Assembly: GCA_964349515.1 (NCBI GenBank)
Contig: CAYGHG010000060.1
Location: forward strand, 1 to 15,823
Origin: CAYGHG01 sp964349515
Lineage (GTDB): Bacteria > Oederibacteriota > PGYV01 > CAYGHG01
Direction: 5' to 3'
DNA: 15,823 nucleotides
This document shows, one piece after another, positions 8,306 to 13,959 of the stretch (its first letter is position 1; each line of letters starts with the position of its first letter). The position numbers and the translations under genes were made by a program. The notes beneath the pieces are model-generated. The model worked only from the letters and a program-made list of their open reading frames with translations. It did not search any database and had not been told where the DNA came from.

Positions 8306-9133
8306 ATGGCTTTCAAACTTTCCGCAATAACGTGGTCACACCACTATTCTTATGAGTTAAAAAAGATTGACGACGCAGGGCTGATTGATTTATACGCAAA
8401 AGAGGGGCTGGGCGGTATTGAGTTCATACTTGAACATTTAAACAGCAGCGAAAGGGAGCATCTGTTAAAGCTTAAAAAGCGTGCGACGGACGCAGGCCTT
8501 TCGATTACCTGTATCTCACCCGGAAATTCGTTTGGCAAGAAAAAAGCAGAGGATGAACAGGGCCAGATTGACTACGTGAAAAAGGGAGTTGATATAGCGG
8601 AGATAATGGGCTGTGCCAATGTCAGGGTTTTTGCAGGCTGGCCGGACGGGTCAAAGGAAGAAATGTGGCCGAAAGCTGTTGACTCAATGAAAATCTGCGC
8701 CAAATATGCCGAAACAAAGGGCATAACGCTGGCTGTGGAGCCTCATAACGGCGGTGGTTACCTTCCTGACTCGAAAAGTACGCTTAAATTTTTAAGCGAT
8801 GTGAATTCACCTTTTGTAAAGCTTAATCTTGATACGGGCAACTTTCTCGGGCACGATAAGGACATATATGAAGCGCTTGCAAAAACAGTAAAGCACGCCA
8901 CATACTGCCACGTAAAAATACACTCAATCACTGAAGCGGGCGAGACATCTGATTTTGACATTGATAAGACCATTAAGGTGCTTTCTGAAGGCAATTACCG
9001 CGGCTGGCTGGCTGTGGAGTATGAGGGCCAGGAGTTTATAAAAGGCGAAAAAGAAGAGAAGGCTGAGAATGAACTCGGGTATTTTAAATACGCGGTAAAA
9101 AAGATTAAGGACGCCGTTAAAAAGCACTACTGA
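8306..9133 (+). CDS. Xylose-isomerase-like TIM-barrel protein (sugar phosphate isomerase/epimerase family)
   Basis: This 275-residue AP-endonuclease-2/COG1082-type TIM barrel lies eight bases after the oxidoreductase stop, and its Shine-Dalgarno AGGAG overlaps that stop codon. The conserved metal ligands are in order: E145 (LAVEPHN), D176 (LNLDTGN), H202 (CHVKIHS) and E238 (LAVEYEG). The metal-dependent site therefore looks intact. Family members are isomerases, epimerases, dehydratases (IolE) or, in recently described cases, lyases acting on 3-keto glycosides. Together with the Gfo/Idh/MocA enzyme it probably processes an oxidised sugar. No hydrophobic signal is present, so it is cytoplasmic. 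It is the last gene before an intrinsic terminator. Family assignment is firm, reaction unknown. Confidence 0.9.
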   Translation: MAFKLSAITWSHHYSYELKKIDDAGLIDLYAKEGLGGIEFILEHLNSSEREHLLKLKKRATDAGLSITCISPGNSFGKKKAEDEQGQIDYVKKGVDIAEIMGCANVRVFAGWPDGSKEEMWPKAVDSMKICAKYAETKGITLAVEPHNGGGYLPDSKSTLKFLSDVNSPFVKLNLDTGNFLGHDKDIYEALAKTVKHATYCHVKIHSITEAGETSDFDIDKTIKVLSEGNYRGWLAVEYEGQEFIKGEKEEKAENELGYFKYAVKKIKDAVKKHY

Positions 9134-9152
9134 TTTTTATATTGCCGAAAAT

Positions 9153-9183
9153 AAAACCGCAGCGTTTTTGGAGCTGCGGTTTT
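9153..9183 (+). terminator. Intrinsic terminator after the oxidoreductase/TIM-barrel operon
   Basis: The 11-bp perfect stem AAAACCGCAGC / GCTGCGGTTTT has a 9-nt loop (9164-9172) and continues into TTTTATTATTT. The A and T runs on both sides mean it may work in both directions. Confidence 0.92.
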
Positions 9184-9188
9184 ATTAT

Positions 9189-9217
9189 TTGCAAAATACC
9201 CGCCGTTGTAATATTAT
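9189..9217 (+). promoter_or_regulatory. Sigma-70-type promoter of the small membrane protein/metF operon
   Basis: The -35 is TTGCAA (9189-9194), the spacer 17 bp, and the -10 TATTAT (9212-9217). The start is predicted near 9224, about 17 nt before the GTG start codon, and AGGAGG is in the leader. No S-box or other riboswitch fits in so short a leader, so metF is not riboswitch-controlled from here. Confidence 0.8.
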
Positions 9218-9240
9218 AGTGTATTATTACAGGAGGAAAT

Positions 9241-9660
9241 GTGGCCAAGAAAACAGTTCTCGCAGCAGCGGTTGTATTACTGATGCCTGCTTTTTTATGT
9301 GCGCAGGGTTATGTTAAAAAGGGCACAGAATTGCCGTGGGATATGATACTGATAACTGCCGATGTCTTATCAGCCGGAGCCGCGATATGGGCTGTGGCGG
9401 ACCAGATAGACGCTGCAAATAGGTATGAAAAACTGTATTCTGAAATCAACGGCTCTTCGGAAGACAATTACTACAGGCTTTTATATGAGAGGGAAAAAGT
9501 AGTTTCCAAAGAAACAACGGCTGTCATAGCGGTTTCTGCCGCGGCTGTGCTTCTCGCTTATACTGCAGCAGATTTACTCTTTATTAATAACGCTTTTCCC
9601 GTGAGGCTTAGGCACGCGGGAGGCGGGCTTATTACAATAGGTTATTTCAGTAAATTTTAA
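9241..9660 (+). CDS. Small two-helix membrane protein (hypothetical)
   Basis: I do not recognise this 139-residue protein. A signal sequence or first helix covers residues 1-21 (cleavage near LCA-QG). Hydrophobic segments lie at about 34-54 and 92-114. A charged, Tyr-rich stretch (about 55-90, coiled-coil-like) sits between them, and a short basic then Gly-rich tail ends in YFSKF. The GTG start is chosen because AGGAGG lies four bases upstream and the reading frame gives a classical signal sequence (MAKKTVLAAA). It is the first gene after a strong promoter and ends 11 bases before metF. The shared transcript may be incidental. No motif indicates a function; an inner-membrane location is the most that can be said. 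Confidence 0.75.
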   Translation: MAKKTVLAAAVVLLMPAFLCAQGYVKKGTELPWDMILITADVLSAGAAIWAVADQIDAANRYEKLYSEINGSSEDNYYRLLYEREKVVSKETTAVIAVSAAAVLLAYTAADLLFINNAFPVRLRHAGGGLITIGYFSKF

Positions 9661-9671
9661 GGAGCTTTCAG

Positions 9672-10535
9672 GTGAAAATTAGGGATATAATTCAGTCAAA
9701 AAAATTTGTTTTTTCCATAGAGGTTTTCCCGCCCAAACCGGAAACGGAAATATCAGTTATTTATGATACTATTGATAAATTGAAAGAACTTAAACCTGAT
9801 TTTTTAAGCATAACCTACGGTGCCGGCGGCTCTACGAGGGGCAGGACGGTGGAAATAGCCGAAACCGTACAGAAACGTTTCGGTATTACGACCCTCGCCC
9901 ACTTGACCTGTATCGGCGCTACAAAAGACTCTATTTCAAAAATTCTTGACGAACTGGGCGCTAAAGGAGTAAAAAACATACTTGCTTTAAGAGGCGACCT
10001 TCCTGCCGGGGCTGAAAACCCGCTCAAGGATTTTAAATACGCGGTTGATCTGGTTTCGTTCATTAAAAAAAGGGGGGATTTCTGCATTGGCGCCGCCTGT
10101 TACCCGGAAAAGCATCCGGAGGCGCCTGACGCGGATGCTGACATTATATATTTAAAGAATAAAGTTGACGCGGGGGTTGATTTCATAACTTCGCAGCTAT
10201 TTCTTGAAAACAACCATTACTTTGCATTTATTGAAAGAGTACGCGCGGCCGGGATAGAGATACCGGTGATTCCGGGAATTATGACCGCTACCAAACTGGT
10301 TAATATAGAACGCATGGCCACCATGTGCGGTGTTGAAATTCCGGAGAGGTTCCGGGCGGCAACATCAACATGTGATGTCAATAACCCTGTCTGTGAGGAT
10401 ACTGTGAAATATACGGTAGGCCAGATTAACCACCTGATAAAAAACGGGGTTAAAGCCGTACATCTTTACACAATGAATAAGGCCGAACAGAACATACGAA
10501 TTTATAATGAATCAATGCTGCGCGGGATGCGCTGA
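9672..10535 (+). CDS. metF: 5,10-methylenetetrahydrofolate reductase
   Basis: This enzyme reduces 5,10-methylene-THF to 5-methyl-THF, feeding methionine synthesis or, in acetogenic metabolism, the methyl branch. At 287 residues it matches the bacterial single-domain FAD enzyme (E. coli MetF about 296). Conserved elements seen: FSIEVFPPK (E17, proton-relay glutamate), SITYGAGGSTRG (47-58), AHLTC (76-80), LALRGD (D109, flavin contact) and SQLFL (Q175, folate binding). The GTG start is supported by AAGGAG at 9659-9664, which overlaps the previous stop. No MetV-like or corrinoid protein gene is adjacent, so the sequence does not decide between methionine synthesis and a Wood-Ljungdahl role. Confidence 0.96.
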   Translation: MKIRDIIQSKKFVFSIEVFPPKPETEISVIYDTIDKLKELKPDFLSITYGAGGSTRGRTVEIAETVQKRFGITTLAHLTCIGATKDSISKILDELGAKGVKNILALRGDLPAGAENPLKDFKYAVDLVSFIKKRGDFCIGAACYPEKHPEAPDADADIIYLKNKVDAGVDFITSQLFLENNHYFAFIERVRAAGIEIPVIPGIMTATKLVNIERMATMCGVEIPERFRAATSTCDVNNPVCEDTVKYTVGQINHLIKNGVKAVHLYTMNKAEQNIRIYNESMLRGMR

Positions 10536-10603
10536 AACGAATAAGAAATAATAAGGCGGTGGGCAGTTGTTTTTGTTTATAAATCTAAAACTAAAAATAT
10601 CCC

Positions 10604-11698
10604 ATGATAAATAAATCGGTCGTCAATCTGCCTCTGCACGGCGGTAAGGCGCCTATGTGGCTTTTTAACCGCATGGTAATGCTTGCCCGCGAGATGCTTC
10701 TTGTGATCATAAAAGAATTCGGGCCTGATGAAGTGCTGCGCAGGCTCTCTGACCCATTTTGGTTTCAGGCTTTTGGCTGCGTGCTGGGGTTTGACTGGCA
10801 TTCCTCGGGAGTTACTACGACAGTTAACGGAGCGGTTAAAGAGGCGTTAAAGGGGCTTGAAAAGGATACGGGCATTTATGTGTCTGGAGGCAAAGGGGGG
10901 AAATCAAGGCTGACACCGGATGAAATACTGCGTCACGGCGAGTTTTCAGGAAAAGACACTTCTGATTTCGTAAGGATAAGCAAACTGACGGCAAAGGTGG
11001 ATTCTGTTGCAGTACAGGACGGATATCAGTTGTACCTGCATCATCTGCTTTTTACGAAATCAGGGAAATGGGCTGTTATTCAGCAGGGGATGAACACCGA
11101 AGAACGTTATGCCAGGAGATACCACTGGCTCTCAGACAGCGTTAAGAGTTTTTCGGAAGAGCCGCACAAGGCGATATGCGCCGATAAAAAGGAGGATGAA
11201 GTACTCAACATGACAGCGAAAGAAAGTTCTGCAGTACGGCAGTCGGCTGTTGAGCTTGCGTCAGTTGACCCTGTAAAGGTGCTAAAAGAGGTAAAAATAA
11301 TAAACAATCTTACGCTGCCCTCAAGGCATGAAATTTTAAGGGAAGATATAAATCCCAAAAACATGGAAAAAGTACTGCTGTCCACATATGAGACGCAGGC
11401 TAAAGATTTTGAAAGCCTGCTGCTGGTAAAAGGGTTTGGACCTAAGGCAATGCGTTCTCTTGTTATGATTGCAGAACTTATTTACAATAAAGAACCCTCC
11501 TACAAAGACCCTGCCGCCTACAGTTTCGCTCACGGCGGTAAAGACGGCATACCATACCCTGTGAACAGGAAGTTATACGACGAGAATATTACTTTTATGA
11601 AGGAAATTGCCCACAAATCCGGAGTTGAGATTTCAGAAAAGGAAAAAGCTTTTAAAAGGCTGAGTGCTTTTAATGAGGAAATAAAGCGGATAATTTGA
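10604..11698 (+). CDS. DUF763 domain-containing protein
   Basis: This 364-residue soluble protein belongs to the DUF763 family, shared by archaea and scattered bacteria, with no established function that I know of. Family hallmarks seen: PLHGGKAPMWLFNRM (10-24), FWFQAFGCVLGFDWHSSG (52-69), and the YLHHLLFTKSGKWAVIQQGM region (144-163). Near the C-terminus KGFGPKAMRSLVMIAELIY (276-294) resembles a helix-hairpin-helix, suggesting nucleic-acid binding (inference). The start at ATG 10604 is favoured because an in-frame stop lies at 10592-10594 and the family N-terminus begins almost immediately. No Shine-Dalgarno sequence precedes it, unusual here. It follows metF by 68 bases and may share its transcript or use its own A/T-rich promoter. 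Confidence 0.9.
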   Translation: MINKSVVNLPLHGGKAPMWLFNRMVMLAREMLLVIIKEFGPDEVLRRLSDPFWFQAFGCVLGFDWHSSGVTTTVNGAVKEALKGLEKDTGIYVSGGKGGKSRLTPDEILRHGEFSGKDTSDFVRISKLTAKVDSVAVQDGYQLYLHHLLFTKSGKWAVIQQGMNTEERYARRYHWLSDSVKSFSEEPHKAICADKKEDEVLNMTAKESSAVRQSAVELASVDPVKVLKEVKIINNLTLPSRHEILREDINPKNMEKVLLSTYETQAKDFESLLLVKGFGPKAMRSLVMIAELIYNKEPSYKDPAAYSFAHGGKDGIPYPVNRKLYDENITFMKEIAHKSGVEISEKEKAFKRLSAFNEEIKRII

Positions 11699-11736
11699 GC
11701 GTTTAGGACCATAACTTTAAAACAAAAATACTAATA

Positions 11737-11767
11737 CCCCTCACCCGGCCTCTCCCAAAGGGAGAGG
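11737..11767. repeat. Palindromic dispersed-repeat-like element
   Basis: A C-rich lead-in (CCCCTCACCCGG) is followed by the perfect 8-bp stem CCTCTCCC / GGGAGAGG with an AAA loop (11749-11767). From general knowledge, near-identical sequences recur as intergenic repeats in many unrelated bacterial genomes. It lies 38 bases after the DUF763 stop and is followed by AAATAAAAA, not T residues. As a + strand terminator it would be weak, though it could act on transcripts from the other strand. Confidence 0.7.
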
Positions 11768-11779
11768 AAATAAAAACTG

Positions 11780-11810
11780 TTTACGGCAATACCGGGATTT
11801 ATGGTAAAAT
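11780..11810 (+). promoter_or_regulatory. Candidate promoter for the crcB/amidohydrolase genes
   Basis: TAAAAT (11805-11810) preceded by TGG gives an extended -10. A weak -35 TTTACG (11780-11785) sits at a long 19-bp spacing. The start would be near 11817, leaving a leader of only about 13 nt that contains the GGAG ribosome-binding site. Confidence 0.5.
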
Positions 11811-11829
11811 AGTAAAAAAGGAGATTAAC

Positions 11830-12222
11830 ATGCTTAATAAACTGCTGTTTATCGCGGCCGGCGGTGCAATAGGCGCGGTGCTGCGTTTTGGAACCACTGT
11901 ATGGGTGTCGAAACTGACAACAGGGCCTTTTCCGATTGGGACGCTGGCGGTTAACCTAATCGGATGCTTTCTTATCGGGCTTATTTGGGAAGCTGATGCT
12001 TTTATAAGCGTGCCTGTAGAACTGCGCTTCTTTTTGATTGCAGGTTTTCTCGGCGCATTTACCACTTTTTCAGCATATTCAATAGAAACTTTCAACCTTT
12101 TCAGAGAGGGGCATTATTGGCCCGCGCTCGGAGGAATACTTCTTTCAAACGCAGGATGCATACTTATGACATTTGGGGGCGTGATGATTTCAAAAATGAT
12201 TTTTGGCGTTAAAGGGATTTAA
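11830..12222 (+). CDS. crcB: Fluoride exporter/channel CrcB (Fluc)
   Basis: This 130-residue, four-helix inner-membrane protein is the usual length for Fluc channels, which act as dual-topology dimers exporting fluoride. Signature elements are intact: GGAIGAVLRF (11-20, with R19), PIGTLAVNLIGCFLIG (35-50, with N42), and GFLGAFTTFSAYSIET (72-87), which holds the phenylalanines lining the fluoride path (F77, F80). The start at ATG 11830 follows AGGAG. Its stop codon overlaps the next start as TAATG, so translation is coupled to the first amidohydrolase. No fluoride riboswitch is recognisable upstream. The single full-length gene implies a homodimer rather than the paired crcB1/crcB2 arrangement. 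Confidence 0.95.
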   Translation: MLNKLLFIAAGGAIGAVLRFGTTVWVSKLTTGPFPIGTLAVNLIGCFLIGLIWEADAFISVPVELRFFLIAGFLGAFTTFSAYSIETFNLFREGHYWPALGGILLSNAGCILMTFGGVMISKMIFGVKGI

Positions 12223-13028
12223 TGAAACTGATAGATTTTCATACGCATTTTTTCCCCGATTCAATAGCCTGCGGCACGGTAAAAAAAATAGAGGCTATAG
12301 CGGGCGTAAAGGGCCGGGGTGACGGCACTCTGGATTCCCTGAAGAGTTATATGAAACAGGATTCGGTAAGCGTGTCGGTGAACCTGCCTGTAGCCACCCG
12401 TCCCGACCAGGTTACGCCCATCAACAGAAAAATGATAGAGCACAATAAATCCGGGGATAAAAGTGTTGTCTGTTTCGGCGCTATGCACCCTGAGTTTTCA
12501 AAAACAGGAAATTTCTCGGAGGAAATAGAGTTTTTAAGTGCACACGGCATTAAGGGCATAAAGCTGCACCCTGAGTATCAGGAGTTTTTTCCGGACGACG
12601 GAAAGCTTAAAAAACTTTATGAAGCCTGTGTAAAGTACAATATGATTGTAGTGATGCACGCGGGTGCTGACCCGGTGAGCGACGAGGTGAGGGCAATGCC
12701 TAACAGGACGGCAAAGGTGGCCTCGATAAAGGGCTTGAAGCTTATTCTGGCGCATTTTGGCGGATACGCCATCTGGGATGCTGTGTACAGGCATCTTGCA
12801 GGCACTAACGTGCTGTTTGACACGGCATATACTCAGGAGATGGAGTGGGGCATGATGAAAGGGCTCATAGAAACACACGGCGCTGATAAGATTTTGTTTG
12901 GAAGTGATTTTCCATGGGCAAGCGCGGGCGTAATCAGGGAAAAAATTGAAACCGCAGCGCCGGATGAAGAATCCCGCGACAAAATATTTTATAAAAATGC
13001 AGAAGCGCTGCTGGGAATAAAACTGTGA
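12222..13028 (+). CDS. Metal-dependent hydrolase, amidohydrolase-2 family (first of tandem pair)
   Basis: This 268-residue TIM-barrel enzyme belongs to the amidohydrolase-2 (PF04909/COG2159-like) group of hydrolases, lactonases and non-oxidative decarboxylases. Metal-site residues are visible in order: H7 and H9 (DFHTHF), H116 (IKLHPEYQ), H146 (VMHAG), H178 (AHFGG) and D229 (GSDFPW). All expected ligand positions are filled, so it should be active. It is shorter than ACMSD-type decarboxylases (about 330 residues). The ATG shares one base with the crcB stop (TAATG) and its own stop overlaps the next gene's GTG, so the three are translationally coupled. Substrate unknown; with the RLP downstream, a sugar-acid or lactone substrate is one guess. 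Confidence 0.88.
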   Translation: MKLIDFHTHFFPDSIACGTVKKIEAIAGVKGRGDGTLDSLKSYMKQDSVSVSVNLPVATRPDQVTPINRKMIEHNKSGDKSVVCFGAMHPEFSKTGNFSEEIEFLSAHGIKGIKLHPEYQEFFPDDGKLKKLYEACVKYNMIVVMHAGADPVSDEVRAMPNRTAKVASIKGLKLILAHFGGYAIWDAVYRHLAGTNVLFDTAYTQEMEWGMMKGLIETHGADKILFGSDFPWASAGVIREKIETAAPDEESRDKIFYKNAEALLGIKL

Positions 13029-13837
13029 AAATATTAGACATTCATTCGCATTTCCATACGGACAGGGATGAAGGAACTGTTGGTTATTTAAAGGAAAAAG
13101 GGCACATCCTTCCCGGGGCGACGGGAAGCGTTGGGGGGCTGGTTAACTACATGAGAAAACACGGCATATCATTTAGTGTAAATATGCCTGTCGCGTGGAA
13201 GCCGGAAGGTGTGCGCGTTATGAATGCGCTTATGGAAAAACAGAATGCCGCGAACTCCAATATAATCAGTTTCGCCGCCATGCATCCCGCGCTTGGGCGG
13301 GAAGAAATAATGCAAGAACTTTTACTCATAAAGCACGGAGGGTTCAAAGGGATTAAGATTCATCCGCAGGAACAGTCTTTTTGGCCTGACAGCGATGAAA
13401 TGAGGCCTGTATATGAATTCTGCGGCAAGGAGAACATCGTGATCCTTACTCACGCGGGGGCAGGTTCGGATACCTCCTTTAACAAAGATGAGGTCAGAGC
13501 AAGGCCGGAGAAAATAGGAGTTGTCATCAGGGAATACCCGGAACTTAAGATGATAGCTGCCCATATGGGCGGTTTGAATATGTGGGATGAGGCGGAAAAG
13601 TTTCTATTGGGCAAAAACATATTTTTTGACACGGCTTACTCGGAAATCATGCCTGCTGAACTGATGAAAGATTTTATACTGCGCCATGGGGCGGAGCGTG
13701 TTTTATACGGGACAGACTATCCATGGCAGGATGCGGGGATAATAGGCGGAATGGTACTGGGGGCGGCGAATGAACTTGGTGATGCGGAAAAGATAATGTT
13801 CAGGAATGCGGAACAACTGCTGGGTATCAGTGTTTGA
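13025..13837 (+). CDS. Metal-dependent hydrolase, amidohydrolase-2 family (second of tandem pair)
   Basis: This 270-residue paralogue of the preceding gene has the same layout: H7 and H9 (DIHSHF), H113 (IKIHPQEQ), H143 (LTHAG), H180 (AHMGG) and D231 (GTDYPW). Further shared segments are SVNLPVA/SVNMPVA, FDTAY and the NAE.LLGI tail. The GTG start (13025) overlaps the previous stop as GTGA and aligns residue for residue with the other protein's N-terminus (MKLIDFHTH / MKILDIHSH), which supports this start despite a weak Shine-Dalgarno site. The pair clearly arose by tandem duplication but has diverged substantially, suggesting different substrates, successive steps or a heteromer. The RLP gene follows after 122 bases. 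Confidence 0.88.
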   Translation: MKILDIHSHFHTDRDEGTVGYLKEKGHILPGATGSVGGLVNYMRKHGISFSVNMPVAWKPEGVRVMNALMEKQNAANSNIISFAAMHPALGREEIMQELLLIKHGGFKGIKIHPQEQSFWPDSDEMRPVYEFCGKENIVILTHAGAGSDTSFNKDEVRARPEKIGVVIREYPELKMIAAHMGGLNMWDEAEKFLLGKNIFFDTAYSEIMPAELMKDFILRHGAERVLYGTDYPWQDAGIIGGMVLGAANELGDAEKIMFRNAEQLLGISV

Positions 13838-13899
13838 CAGAGTAAATTGTTGTACGGGCTCTTTTGAGTTTGAATCTGTATTGGAAACGAAAAGAAAAC

Positions 13900-13922
13900 G
13901 CGGGTCAAAGGCCCGCCCCTGC
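13900..13922. repeat. Degenerate GC-rich palindrome upstream of the RLP gene
   Basis: GCGGG (13900-13904) and CCCGC (13912-13916) form a 5-bp stem with a 7-nt loop. The right side continues as CCCGCCCCTG, identical to the right arm of the strong hairpin at 7232-7241. It may be a decayed copy of the same palindromic repeat. No convincing promoter was found in 13838-13959. Confidence 0.5.
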
Positions 13923-13959
13923 ATAAAGAACGGACAGGTAAAAAACTAAGGGGTGAAAT

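Noticed and set aside
11699..11829. Fluoride riboswitch ahead of crcB
   Set aside because: I could not find the conserved GGNGAUGG-type core and pseudoknot partners, and the likely transcription start leaves too short a leader.
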